NCBI GenBank assembly: GCA_028289425.1
Contig: JANQPL010000009.1
Coordinates: 124,001-188,000 of the forward strand
Origin: Alphaproteobacteria bacterium
Lineage (GTDB): Bacteria > Pseudomonadota > Alphaproteobacteria > JANQMY01
Direction: 5' to 3'
Length of the DNA stretch: 64,000 bases
Shown: positions 1-7,731 of the stretch, in pieces
How positions within the stretch are numbered: position 1 is the first letter of the stretch
Layout of the letters: the number at the start of each line of letters is the position of its first letter
Notes under the pieces: generated by a model
Seen by the model: only the letters and a program-made list of their open reading frames with translations
Databases searched by the model: none
Told to the model about the DNA's origin: nothing
Position numbers and translations under genes: made by a program

Positions 1-144
1 GTGCAGGAACCGATTATCATCTGTACACACGCACAAACGCCGGAGGCGATCTTGGCGGAAAAGACCATCGCGCCCGGCGATCTCGACCGCTGCCGCGAAC
101 TCGGCGCGGCCATGGCGGCCGGACTTGCGATGGGTGTGTTTTAA
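1..144 (+). CDS. 3' end of an unidentified gene (partial)
   Basis: An open frame runs from the window edge to a TAA at 142-144 and encodes 47 residues ending AAMAAGLAMGVF. The GTG at position 1 is probably internal, because nothing upstream is visible. The tail is alanine-rich and ends with a stretch resembling a buried helix. The small membrane protein gene follows after 15 bases, so the two are probably co-transcribed. I do not recognise the family from this fragment. Confidence 0.5.
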   Translation: MQEPIIICTHAQTPEAILAEKTIAPGDLDRCRELGAAMAAGLAMGVF

Positions 145-159
145 ACGGAAGGAAGCGCC

Positions 160-369
160 ATGATACTTCAGATCGTCCGTTGGCTGTCCGCCTGGATCCC
201 GATCACGTTGGGCGCCGGTTGTATCGTGTTCGTGACGATCGTCTCGCACGCCGGCGCGTGGAAGGTGCCCGGCTGGCTGTTGCTGGTTTTGGTGCCCGTG
301 GGCCTTGTCACGTTGGGCATCGGCACACGGCGCTGGCGTGCCCTCTACGCACCGGAAGAAGAGCAATAG
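160..369 (+). CDS. Small two-span membrane protein, unknown function
   Basis: This 69-residue protein has two hydrophobic segments, about residues 11-30 and 37-56, followed by a basic stretch (TRRWR) and an acidic tail. That layout suggests an inner-membrane hairpin protein. The ATG is preceded by GGAAGG at a good distance, which supports the start. It lies 15 bases after the preceding truncated gene and is probably in its operon. The convergent PQQ dehydrogenase gene ends 46 bases downstream. No family is recognised. Confidence 0.6.
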   Translation: MILQIVRWLSAWIPITLGAGCIVFVTIVSHAGAWKVPGWLLLVLVPVGLVTLGIGTRRWRALYAPEEEQ

Positions 370-415
370 GCAATCGTGCGGCAAAAAGGGGCGCTGCCTC
401 CTTCTCGGCGTTCGA

Positions 416-2992
416 CTACTGCCCCGGGTCGGGTGACTCGGTTGGTGCAGGCGTGTCCGATGTGTCCGCAGCCGGCGCTTCGGGTTCCTCCGTGGACGCC
501 TCCGCGGCCGGTTCCGTTTGTCCCGTCGACTCGGCCGCAGGCTCCGTCTCCGAGGCTTCCTCCGACGGTACCGCCGGCGCCTCTTCCCCTGGCGCTTCGG
601 CTGCCTCCTCAGCCGGCGCTTCTGCCGGCGGTGCGGGCTCTGCCGATGCAGGCACATCAGGGGCCGGGGCCGTTGGCGCCTCCGGGGCCGCGGGCGCTTC
701 CGCCGGCTCCGCGGCGGGGGCTTCAGGGGCTACCGGCGCGGGCACCGGTGCTTCAATACCCTCTTGCTCCGCATACGCATCATTGGCGAGCTGCAGCACA
801 TAGGCCCTCACCTGAGCCACCTTGGTTTCGTCCAGCACATCGTCGAAGGGGGCCATGCCCGTATCGGCCAAAAGCCCCTCCAACAAAATCTCGTTATACG
901 CCTCAAAGATGCTGGGGTCGGAAGCGCGCAGATCGGGAATGGTGTTACCTGACAGGCCCAAAAAGCCGTGACACGTGGCACAATAACGGTGGTAGATGTC
1001 GCGGCCGGCCAATACGGTGGCTTCGTCGGCTTGCAAGGCAGGCGGTTGTTGCAGCGCCGCCCGTTCAATGGCGGATCCGGGCACTTCTTTTTCGCCGCCC
1101 AGCCTGAAGGCGATGATGCGGCCGTCATTGCCATAAGTGTTCACGGCCGCTTTTTCCTCATTGTAGACCGCCAGGGGAAAGGCGCCGCCGAAACCGATGG
1201 CAAGGGCGATATATTGTTCCCCATCCACCTTATAGGTGACCGGCGGCGCGATGACGCCGCCCTTCACGTTCACATCATAAAGTGTCTCGCCGGTATCGGC
1301 CGTATAGACCACGAAGCGTCCATCGCCCGTACCCTGCAGCACCAGATTGCCGGCTGTTGCAAGCACCCCGCCATTCCAACCGGTGGGGTGGCGCACTTCC
1401 CATGCCTTCTCTTGCTTGACCGGGTCCCACGCAAGCAGCGTGCCCACCACTTCCGGCAGGTCGGCCCCTTCCTTGATCATCTCCACCAGGGTGCCGGCCG
1501 CTTTGCCAAGGTCCATGCCTAAGTTCCATGCGCCGGGCACCAGATCGAAGTCTTCTGCTTCTGCGGGCACATGCAGGGTGGGCGTTTCAAGCGCCGGGAT
1601 GTAGACCAAGTTCGTCTGTGGGCTGAACGCCATGGGCTGCCAGTTATGGCCGCCTGTTGTGGGCGGATAGACCCACTGTTCCTTGTCACGATAGGACTGA
1701 GTGGTGTCTTCCACCGGGCGGCCCGTTTCCATGTCCACATGGGTCGCCCACGTGACTTTTACATAATTTTCGGCCGACAAAAGTTCGCCTGTTTCCCGGT
1801 CGAGCACATAAAAGAAACCGTTTTTGGGCGCTTGCATGATCACCTTGCGGACGGCGCCGTCGATTTCGAGCTCCGCCAGGATCAGGTGCTGGGTGGCCGT
1901 GTAGTCCCACGTGTCGCCCGGGGTGGTTTGGTAATACCAGACCATCTCGCCGGTTTCGGGCTTGAGCGCGATGATGGACGACAAATAGAGATTGTCGCCG
2001 CCGCCGGGGCTGCGCACCCAGCGCACCCAAGGCGAGCCGTTGCCGGTGCCGATGTACAGCAGGTCGAGGTCGGGATCGTACGCCATGGCGTCCCAAACCG
2101 TGCCACCGCCCCCCACTTCCCACCATTTCACGTCGGAGCCGGCGTCGTCCCACGTGTTCATGGCAGCATCGAGTTCGGGGTGTTCCACCGGCTCATCCGG
2201 ATTGCCGGGCACGGTGAAGAACCGCCAGAGCTGCTCGCCGGTTTCCGCGTCATAGGCCGTGATGTAGCCGCGTACGCCCAGTTCCGCGCCGCCATTGCCG
2301 ATGATCACTTTGCCCTTCACAACGCGCGGTGCGCCGGTGATGGTGTAGGGTTTTTCCCGGTCGATGGTGTTTTGTTCCCAAACCGGTTCGCCGGTGACCG
2401 CATCGAGGGCCACCAGCCGTCCGTCCAGCGTGCCCAGATAGAGCTTACCGTTCCAAATCGCCACGCCGCGATTGACCACGTCGCAGCAAGCCTTACGCGC
2501 CCAAGCACCCGGCACTTCCGGATCGTAGGTCCAGATCTCCTCGCCAGTCTTGGCATCGAGGGCGTAGACCTTGCTCCACGAGCCGGTGGCATACATGACA
2601 CCGTCGACGACAATGGGCGTGGTTTCGAGCCCGCGGATGGTGCCGGTGTCATAAGACCAGGCGAGCCCCAACTCACCCGCATTTTGGTCGTTAATGTCCG
2701 TCAGCGGAGAAAAGCGCTGTTCGTCATAGGTACGGCCATAGGAGAGCCAATTGCCCGGCTCTTGATCGGCGCCGATGATGCGGGCGCCATCAATTTTCGT
2801 GACGCGGGCAATCTTCTGCGCCAGCGTTTCGTCGGCCGGGGGCTTGTCGGTGGTCTGGCTGACGGCCGGGTCCGTCTGCGAGGCCGTTGGTGTCGATCCG
2901 TCCTGGTTCGACAATGTTCCCATGAGCGGGATCAAAAAAATGAGCGCTACAGCGCCCCCAATAGCCCATCCCAGTTGATTGTTGTCGGTCAT
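416..2992 (-). CDS. PQQ-dependent quinohaemoprotein alcohol dehydrogenase with C-terminal cytochrome c and Pro/Ala-rich tail
   Basis: Predicted periplasmic PQQ enzyme that oxidises an alcohol and passes electrons to its own c-type haem. An uncleaved-looking membrane anchor (about residues 9-27) is followed by eight-bladed propeller repeats with A-x-D-A-x-T-G-x motifs. Adjacent cysteines C169-C170 match the vicinal disulfide of this family, and GDNLYLSS contains the likely catalytic Asp (D333). The haem site is C671-A-T-C674-H675 with M713 (TGMAPF) as probable sixth ligand. The last ~115 residues are an unusual Pro/Ala/Glu-rich tail with no family counterpart that I know. The start at 2992 is chosen over 3061 because AAGGGG precedes it and the anchor begins there. 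The substrate cannot be told from sequence. A link to the dehalogenases 27 kb away is only a hypothesis. Confidence 0.9.
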   Translation of the reverse strand: MTDNNQLGWAIGGAVALIFLIPLMGTLSNQDGSTPTASQTDPAVSQTTDKPPADETLAQKIARVTKIDGARIIGADQEPGNWLSYGRTYDEQRFSPLTDINDQNAGELGLAWSYDTGTIRGLETTPIVVDGVMYATGSWSKVYALDAKTGEEIWTYDPEVPGAWARKACCDVVNRGVAIWNGKLYLGTLDGRLVALDAVTGEPVWEQNTIDREKPYTITGAPRVVKGKVIIGNGGAELGVRGYITAYDAETGEQLWRFFTVPGNPDEPVEHPELDAAMNTWDDAGSDVKWWEVGGGGTVWDAMAYDPDLDLLYIGTGNGSPWVRWVRSPGGGDNLYLSSIIALKPETGEMVWYYQTTPGDTWDYTATQHLILAELEIDGAVRKVIMQAPKNGFFYVLDRETGELLSAENYVKVTWATHVDMETGRPVEDTTQSYRDKEQWVYPPTTGGHNWQPMAFSPQTNLVYIPALETPTLHVPAEAEDFDLVPGAWNLGMDLGKAAGTLVEMIKEGADLPEVVGTLLAWDPVKQEKAWEVRHPTGWNGGVLATAGNLVLQGTGDGRFVVYTADTGETLYDVNVKGGVIAPPVTYKVDGEQYIALAIGFGGAFPLAVYNEEKAAVNTYGNDGRIIAFRLGGEKEVPGSAIERAALQQPPALQADEATVLAGRDIYHRYCATCHGFLGLSGNTIPDLRASDPSIFEAYNEILLEGLLADTGMAPFDDVLDETKVAQVRAYVLQLANDAYAEQEGIEAPVPAPVAPEAPAAEPAEAPAAPEAPTAPAPDVPASAEPAPPAEAPAEEAAEAPGEEAPAVPSEEASETEPAAESTGQTEPAAEASTEEPEAPAADTSDTPAPTESPDPGQ

Positions 2993-3099
2993 GAACGCCC
3001 CTTGCCTCGCCCGGTTTTTTTGGTTTCCGGCAAAGCTACAAGGGGCCGGGGGCCCACGCAAGATGCGACATTGTGGCCAGGGACGCGGTTATTGGCCCC

Positions 3100-3150
3100 C
3101 AACGCCCCCATAAGCGATGCCGGTGAGGTCGGCCATCTCGCGCTTCCACG
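3100..3150. repeat. 51-bp direct repeat, left copy (fragment of the gene end at 4003)
   Basis: Fifty-one bases here are identical to 4014-4064, which encodes the last codons of the Rieske/glutamate synthase-like protein (reading W-K-R-E-M-A-D-L-T-G-I on the minus strand). The two copies bracket the whole REP/RAYT module. This may be a long target duplication or the scar of a recombination. The left copy continues into a different C-terminus (GVGGQ then stop) from the intact gene (GVGRA). Confidence 0.9.
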
Positions 3151-3334
3151 CCGCCGGACGGGGTTTGTAACCCCGTCCGAAATATTCATAATCGGCTCTA
3201 AGCTTTTAGCTGCCGAGAAGTTCCATGCCTATTGCGCGCATCAGGTCTTTTGCAAAGGACGGGTTCTATTTCATCACACCGACTTTGTGGAACTGGTATT
3301 ATCTGTTTGACCGTCACAACCGCTGGGAAATTCC
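3149..3334 (+). repeat. Tandem duplication of 186 bp, copy 1 (REP hairpin plus 5' end of RAYT gene)
   Basis: Bases 3149-3334 are repeated at 3335-3520 with only a handful of substitutions. Each unit holds a REP-like hairpin, a short leader and the first 36 codons of the transposase gene. Only the second unit runs on into an intact gene. Confidence 0.9.
3155..3179 (+). repeat. REP-like palindrome 1
   Basis: A perfect hairpin with 11-base arms (CGGACGGGGTT and its complement) and a TGT loop. It lies 45 bases before the truncated transposase copy. The same hairpin recurs at 3341-3365, and in inverted orientation at 3935-3959. Confidence 0.9.
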
Positions 3335-3356
3335 CGCCGCCGGACGGGGTTTATAA
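3225..3356 (+). pseudogene. Truncated copy of the RAYT transposase 5' end
   Basis: An ATG at 3225 starts the same frame as the intact transposase. It matches its first 36 residues, through R-W-E-I, then runs into the second REP hairpin and stops at 3354-3356 after 43 residues. The HUH and tyrosine motifs are absent, so it cannot be an active enzyme. It arose by the 186-bp tandem duplication. Confidence 0.85.
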
Positions 3357-3520
3357 CCCCGTCCGAAATATTCATAATCGGCTTTAAGCTCTTAGCTGCC
3401 GAGAAGTTCCATGCCTATTGCGCGCATCAGGTCTTTTGCAAAGGACGGGTTCTATTTCATCACCCCGACTTTGTGGAACTGGTATTATTTGTTTGACCGT
3501 CACAACCGCTGGGAAATTCT
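3335..3520 (+). repeat. Tandem duplication of 186 bp, copy 2
   Basis: Second unit of the 186-bp tandem repeat, offset exactly 186 bases from the first. It contains the REP-like hairpin at 3341-3365, the leader with the probable ribosome-binding region and the true start of the RAYT gene at 3411. Confidence 0.9.
3341..3365 (+). repeat. REP-like palindrome 2
   Basis: Same 11-base arms as the palindrome at 3155-3179, with a TAT loop. It sits 45 bases upstream of the intact RAYT start codon, where REP elements recognised by RAYT proteins commonly lie. Confidence 0.9.
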
Positions 3521-3926
3521 GGCCAACAGCTTGCGTTACTGCCAACGGCATAAGTCACTCGAGATCTATGCCTATGTATTCATGCTCAATCATGTACATC
3601 TGATCATTCGGGCTGATGATGCAGAAGCCGTCATCCGGGACTTCAAGCGCCACACGTCCCGTGCGTTGAAGGAGAACATTCGATCCACAGAACCGAACAT
3701 CCTCAATCTGTTCACGCAAAAGGACGGTTTATGGCGATTATGGAAAGAAGACAATCAGCCGAAGCTCATTGAGTCTGAAACATTCTTCGTACAGAAGCTG
3801 AATTACATACACGACAACCCTGTGCGCAAAGGCTATGTCCTCAATCCTGCACATTGGAAATGGTCTTCTGCGAATCCGCACAGCCCGTTGCAGATTGCGG
3901 CGCTGCCAACAGTGGCAAGGGACTGA
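3411..3926 (+). CDS. REP-associated tyrosine transposase (RAYT, Y1/IS200-like family)
   Basis: A 171-residue single-domain Y1 nuclease. H61-V-H63 (MLNHVHLII) is the HUH metal site. Y132, in KLNYIHDNPVRKGYV, is the expected nicking tyrosine within the signature that marks the RAYT group. The protein ends with the HWKWSSA motif, also typical. RAYTs are domesticated relatives of IS200/IS605 transposases that process REP hairpins in single-stranded DNA. Here matching hairpins flank the gene, two upstream (3155, 3341) and one downstream in inverted orientation (3935). The gene is less GC-rich by eye than its neighbours. It appears intact, so this copy may be functional. Confidence 0.92.
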   Translation: MPIARIRSFAKDGFYFITPTLWNWYYLFDRHNRWEILANSLRYCQRHKSLEIYAYVFMLNHVHLIIRADDAEAVIRDFKRHTSRALKENIRSTEPNILNLFTQKDGLWRLWKEDNQPKLIESETFFVQKLNYIHDNPVRKGYVLNPAHWKWSSANPHSPLQIAALPTVARD

Positions 3927-3934
3927 TGAACATG

Positions 3935-3959
3935 CGGACGGGGTTACAAACCCCGTCCG
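3935..3959 (-). repeat. REP-like palindrome 3, inverted relative to copies 1 and 2
   Basis: The same 11-base arms with an ACA loop, i.e. the complement of the TGT loop in copy 1, so it faces the opposite way. It starts 9 bases after the RAYT stop codon. The pair of inverted REPs around the gene is the expected arrangement for a REP/RAYT unit. Confidence 0.9.
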
Positions 3960-4002
3960 GCACGGGTCTAGGTCTCGCTCTTCTTCCGAAACAGAAAACG
4001 CC

Positions 4003-5613
4003 CTACGCCCGACCAACGCCCCCATAAGCGATGCCGGTGAGGTCGGCCATCTCGCGCTTCCACGTTGTCAGATCGTCGACGGTGAATTGGGTGAGGTCCG
4101 TATGGCCGCAAGCGCGGGCCATGACGCACATGAGTTCGGTGGCGGCCTCGAAAAAATTGGCAAGCTGTTTGGCCGACTTCTCCACGATAAGGCGTGCCCG
4201 CAAATGATCCTTCTGCGTCGCGATCCCTACCGGGCAGTTATTGGTGTGGCACGCCCGCATGCCCAAACAGCCGATGGCCTGCATGGCTGAGTTGGAAACG
4301 GCGATCGCATCGGCGCCCAGCGCCAGCGCTTTGACGAAGTCGGCCGGTTTGCGCAATCCGCCAGTGATCACCAGGGTGACATCCGGCGCCACCCGGTCGA
4401 GATGTTGCCGGGCGCGGGCCAGCGCCGGAATGGTCGGCACCGAGATGTTGTCACGGAAGATCAGCGGCGCAGCACCTGTGCCGCCGCCCCGGCCATCGAG
4501 AATGATGTAGTCCACGCCCACTTCCAATGCCGCGTCGATGTCTTTTTCGATGTGCTGGGCAGAGAGTTTGTAGCCGATGGGAATGCCGCCGGTGGCATCG
4601 CGCACACCGTCAGCGAAGTCCTTGATTTGGGAGACTTCGGTCCAGTCGGGAAACCGTCCGGGCGACACTGCCGGTTCACCTTCCTTCAGCCCACGGACTT
4701 CCGCAATCTTGCCTTTCACTTTGATGCCGGGCAGATGACCGCCTGTGCCGGTCTTCGCACCCTGCCCGCCTTTGAAATGAAAGGCCTGAGCACGTTTCAC
4801 CCTTTCGATGTCGTAACCGAAGCGGCCGCTCGCCAGTTCGTAAAAATAGCGGGAGTTGGCTTGTTGCTCTTCGGGCAGCATGCCCCCTTCGCCGGAACAA
4901 ATGCCGGTGCCCGCCAGTTCCGCGCCTTTGGCCAAGGCCGTTTTGGCTTCCTCGGACAAGGCGCCGAAGCTCATATCCGACACGAATAGCGGAATGTCCA
5001 AGCTGAGCGGTTTTTGGGCGCGCGCGCCGATCACCACCTTGGTCGAAACGGGCGTGTCATCCAATTGGGGCGGCTTGTGCAATTGAGCGGTCAGGATTTG
5101 GATGTCATCCCAGCTCGGCAGGCTGTCGCGCGGCACGCCCATGGCCACGACTACCCCGTGATGGCCCGTTTTCGAAAGACCGTCCCGGGCATAGCCTTGA
5201 ATCAGCCCCACATAGGGTTCTTCGGCCACCGGGTGCGTGTCCGCATAGTCCCCCAAATACTCATCCCGCTGGAACGGCTGCGGGTTGTCGTCATGCCAGG
5301 CGGCAATTTCTTCTTCATCGACCATGACTTGGCCGCGCCGCACCCACGCCTTGAACTTGTGTAGCACTTCGGCGTTGTTGTATTCGCTGACGCCGGTGTC
5401 GATGCGGTAATCCCAATCATGCAAACCGCAAATCAGATTATCGCCGTCCACATAGCCGTCGGACAATAAGGCGCCCCGGTGCAGGCAGCGGCCATAAAGC
5501 ACCGAGACCTCTTTGCCGTATCTGATGATCACCAGATCTACATTTGCCACCAGTGCATGGGCGGGCACCCGGTCTTCAAGATCTCTAAACCGCGCCACGG
5601 AGACAAGTTTCAT
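4003..5613 (-). CDS. Rieske [2Fe-2S] domain fused to FMN glutamate synthase-like domain
   Basis: A 536-residue two-part protein. The N-terminal ~100 residues form a Rieske domain with C-L-H-R-G and C-G-L-H-D-W ligands. The rest is the FMN/Fe-S domain of the glutamate synthase large-subunit family, with GGQGAKTGTGGHLPG, LDGRGGGTGAAP and a C-x5-C-x4-C cluster motif in CLGMRACHTNNC. No glutaminase domain is present, so ammonia transfer from glutamine is not indicated. It is probably a cytoplasmic redox enzyme with an unknown substrate. The start at 5613 is preferred over 5646 because GAGGAG lies just upstream and the Rieske domain begins there. The last codons lie in the 51-bp repeat that flanks the RAYT module. 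Confidence 0.85.
   Translation of the reverse strand: MKLVSVARFRDLEDRVPAHALVANVDLVIIRYGKEVSVLYGRCLHRGALLSDGYVDGDNLICGLHDWDYRIDTGVSEYNNAEVLHKFKAWVRRGQVMVDEEEIAAWHDDNPQPFQRDEYLGDYADTHPVAEEPYVGLIQGYARDGLSKTGHHGVVVAMGVPRDSLPSWDDIQILTAQLHKPPQLDDTPVSTKVVIGARAQKPLSLDIPLFVSDMSFGALSEEAKTALAKGAELAGTGICSGEGGMLPEEQQANSRYFYELASGRFGYDIERVKRAQAFHFKGGQGAKTGTGGHLPGIKVKGKIAEVRGLKEGEPAVSPGRFPDWTEVSQIKDFADGVRDATGGIPIGYKLSAQHIEKDIDAALEVGVDYIILDGRGGGTGAAPLIFRDNISVPTIPALARARQHLDRVAPDVTLVITGGLRKPADFVKALALGADAIAVSNSAMQAIGCLGMRACHTNNCPVGIATQKDHLRARLIVEKSAKQLANFFEAATELMCVMARACGHTDLTQFTVDDLTTWKREMADLTGIAYGGVGRA
4014..4064. repeat. 51-bp direct repeat, right copy (within the gene end)
   Basis: Identical to 3100-3150. 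This copy is inside the 3' end of the Rieske/glutamate synthase-like gene. The 863 bases between the copies are the RAYT module plus a 54-base tail. Confidence 0.9.
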
Positions 5614-5661
5614 GCCACTCTCCTCAATTCCGGTTGAGTCCGTCATCGATTATCCAAAAAC

Positions 5662-6945
5662 TCAGCTTGCGTGTGTGAGAAACCCTTTAATCCGTGTCCT
5701 GATTTCACTGACCGGTTTGTTCTCGGGACAGGTCGGCGTCATCGATTTATCCACGTGCCCTTGATACCAAGAGGCACCGGGTGCGGCTGTCATGCCGTGG
5801 GCAAAGACACTGAACGCAACAGTGATGATCGTGATCAACAAGATTTCCTCGCGCGCGGCGACCCCTACTTCTTCGACAACCAATAGCGCAAAAAGTATCG
5901 ACGCAAGCCCCCGCGGTCCGAACCACCCTAAAAACAGATGGGTCGGCCAATGAAGCTTCAAGCCGATGAGCGACAAGGAAACTGGAACCATCCGCATCAA
6001 AGTCAACGCAAAAACGCCATAAGCAACCGCCTGCCAGGAAATCTCATGCGCTGCCAGCGGCACCAGCGCCGCCCCGAAAATCATGAAGATGATGAGGGTC
6101 AGCAACTGGCCTTCGGCTTCGGCAAACTCATAAAGAAAGTCGAGTTTGGATTTGGCCGTGTTGCCGAACACCAATCCGCCCACAAAGGCGGCGATGAACC
6201 CGTTGCCGCCCACCAACTCGGCCGCGCCAAACGCCAGCACCGCCAAGCCCAAAGCGGCAATGCCTTGGAACGTCTCACTCATCCATTTGCGTGCATCGCA
6301 CATATCGATGAGACGCGCTCCCGCAAAGCCAATCGCCGCCCCCACCAGCGGACCCAAGGTCACCTGCAGCACGCCGAAATAGAGCCAGGGCAACTGGTCG
6401 GCATTTTCCTGATGCATCAAGTTCGCAAAGCACAAGAACAACACAATGATCGGCAAGGCGATCCCGTCATTGAGCCCGCTTTCCACATTCAAGGCCTGGC
6501 GAATGCGCTGGGGCACTTTGGGGCTCGACACCACCGCCTGGCCCAAGGCGGCATCCGTGGGCGTGAGGATCGCCGCCAGCAGGGCGGCTTCCCAAATGGA
6601 GAAGCCCGGAAACAATCCCATGGCCGCCAGGGTGCCGAAGGCGATGGTGAGCGGCATGCCGATCAACAGCAACCGCACGGGCACATCATGGTCGGCCATC
6701 ATCTGGCGCAGTTTGATACGGGCGGCATCGGTGAACAGCACCAGCACCAGAGTAATTTCCGCCAATGTGTGGATCGTCTGGTGGCCGAAATTCAAATCGA
6801 CGATGGCAAGGCCGTCCTGGCCCAATATCAGACCCAAAAGCACAAAGACCATGGGCGGCGTCAGGATGAGGGTCTGGGCGCGTGCCGAGACGAGGCTGAA
6901 GCTCACCACCCCCAGGGCGATGGCGGCAAGCCCAAACGTCTCCAT
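5662..6945 (-). CDS. Cation:proton antiporter, CPA1/NhaP type
   Basis: A 427-residue polytopic inner-membrane protein with about 12 hydrophobic segments. ALNVESGLNDGIALP contains the Asn-Asp pair that binds cation and proton in CPA1 exchangers. It predicts Na+ or K+/H+ exchange for pH or salt balance. There is no large cytoplasmic regulatory domain, only a short tail after the last span (~residue 390). GGGGAG precedes the ATG at 6945. The Rieske fusion gene follows 48 bases downstream on the same strand and may be co-transcribed, without an obvious functional link. Confidence 0.88.
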   Translation of the reverse strand: METFGLAAIALGVVSFSLVSARAQTLILTPPMVFVLLGLILGQDGLAIVDLNFGHQTIHTLAEITLVLVLFTDAARIKLRQMMADHDVPVRLLLIGMPLTIAFGTLAAMGLFPGFSIWEAALLAAILTPTDAALGQAVVSSPKVPQRIRQALNVESGLNDGIALPIIVLFLCFANLMHQENADQLPWLYFGVLQVTLGPLVGAAIGFAGARLIDMCDARKWMSETFQGIAALGLAVLAFGAAELVGGNGFIAAFVGGLVFGNTAKSKLDFLYEFAEAEGQLLTLIIFMIFGAALVPLAAHEISWQAVAYGVFALTLMRMVPVSLSLIGLKLHWPTHLFLGWFGPRGLASILFALLVVEEVGVAAREEILLITIITVAFSVFAHGMTAAPGASWYQGHVDKSMTPTCPENKPVSEIRTRIKGFLTHAS

Positions 6946-7103
6946 AAAACTCCCCTTTTGCGGCTGTTTGGGCGCGGCGCCCTTGCTGATCGCTGCTGGA
7001 ACCCGCAGGAACTATTGCACCAATCCTCAGCGCCTTAAAGATTGACCCTGATCACCATTTCGCTAGACTGTCGTTCCTGTTTTGTTCTAGCGGAGAAACG
7101 GTC

Positions 7104-7535
7104 ATGGAGCAGCGCTTTACGATTGTGACATTGGGGGTCAATGATTTAGCGAAGGCGCGCGCCTTCTATGAGAAGGGCCTGGGCTGGAAACCCGCACAAT
7201 TCGGTGGCGAAGAGATTGTGTTTTTTCAAACCGGCGGCTGCATTCTGGGCCTGTTTCCACGTGATGAGCTTGCCAAGGACATGGGGTTGGGCACGACTCC
7301 ACCCGCGCAAACCGGCGGCATGGCCATCGCTTACAATGCGCGCTCCAAGGAAGAAGTGGACCAGGTGCTCAAACAGGCGGTTGCTGCCGGCGCCGCGCTG
7401 ATGAAATCGGCCGAAGAGGTGTTTTGGGGCGGTTATTCCGGCTATTTCGCGGATCCGGACGGCCATGCCTGGGAAGTGGCGTTCAACCCCCATTGGCCGG
7501 TGGCGGAAGACGGCTCGGTGACCATTCCCCAATAA
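7104..7535 (+). CDS. VOC (glyoxalase/bleomycin resistance) superfamily protein
   Basis: A 143-residue protein with the paired beta-alpha-beta-beta-beta modules of the vicinal oxygen chelate fold. VTLGVNDLAKARAFYEKGLGW opens the first module, and YFADPDGHAWEVAFNP closes the second with the conserved Glu metal ligand. Activity cannot be assigned further: glyoxalase, dioxygenase and resistance proteins share this fold. The start is supported by GGAGAA ahead of the ATG. It is transcribed alone, divergent from the antiporter. Confidence 0.85.
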   Translation: MEQRFTIVTLGVNDLAKARAFYEKGLGWKPAQFGGEEIVFFQTGGCILGLFPRDELAKDMGLGTTPPAQTGGMAIAYNARSKEEVDQVLKQAVAAGAALMKSAEEVFWGGYSGYFADPDGHAWEVAFNPHWPVAEDGSVTIPQ

Positions 7536-7571
7536 GCCAACAGGGGATTTCTTAACGCAGACCTTAGTTTG

Positions 7572-7587
7572 TTTACATCTCGTTAAC
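7572..7587 (+). promoter_or_regulatory. CtrA-like box upstream of the PAS kinase-like gene
   Basis: TTTA-N7-TTAAC matches the alphaproteobacterial CtrA consensus TTAA-N7-TTAAC with one mismatch. It lies 145 bases before the kinase-like gene. Such short motifs occur by chance, so this is a suggestion. Confidence 0.3.
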
Positions 7588-7605
7588 CGACTCGGCCAAA
7601 GGTGC

Positions 7606-7712
7606 GACTCGTCACCATCCCCAGCAATTTACTGGGGTTTGTGACAGTCGAACGAATCAGTGATTCGCTCAAATTGCGTAAATCGGCGCTAAAGCCGTTA
7701 ACGGTTTGGCGC
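7606..7712 (+). promoter_or_regulatory. Three stacked hairpins in the leader of the PAS kinase-like gene
   Basis: Three adjoining inverted repeats occupy most of this gap. The first (7606-7649) has GACT/AGTC, GTCAC/GTGAC and CCCCAG/CTGGGG stems around a CAATTTA loop. The second (7653-7667) is CGAATC-AGT-GATTCG. The third (7686-7712) pairs GCGCTAAA with TTTGGCGC and CCG with CGG around a TTAA tetraloop. No clear U-tract follows, so ordinary termination is not obvious. The array ends 19 bases before the start codon, which suggests a structured mRNA leader or small RNA. Confidence 0.5.
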
Positions 7713-7731
7713 AGTGAGTAAGTGAGTTGGT

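Noticed and set aside
1571-3310. 579-residue plus-strand open frame opposite the PQQ dehydrogenase
   Set aside because: It is a shadow of the GC-rich minus-strand gene, lacks a ribosome site, is rich in Arg/His/Gly and has no recognisable fold. The minus-strand protein has a full set of family motifs.
5938-7038. 366-residue plus-strand frame opposite the antiporter
   Set aside because: It is composed of Gln/His/Arg-rich low-complexity sequence typical of antisense translation of a membrane protein gene. The antiporter frame is supported by ribosome site and conserved motifs.
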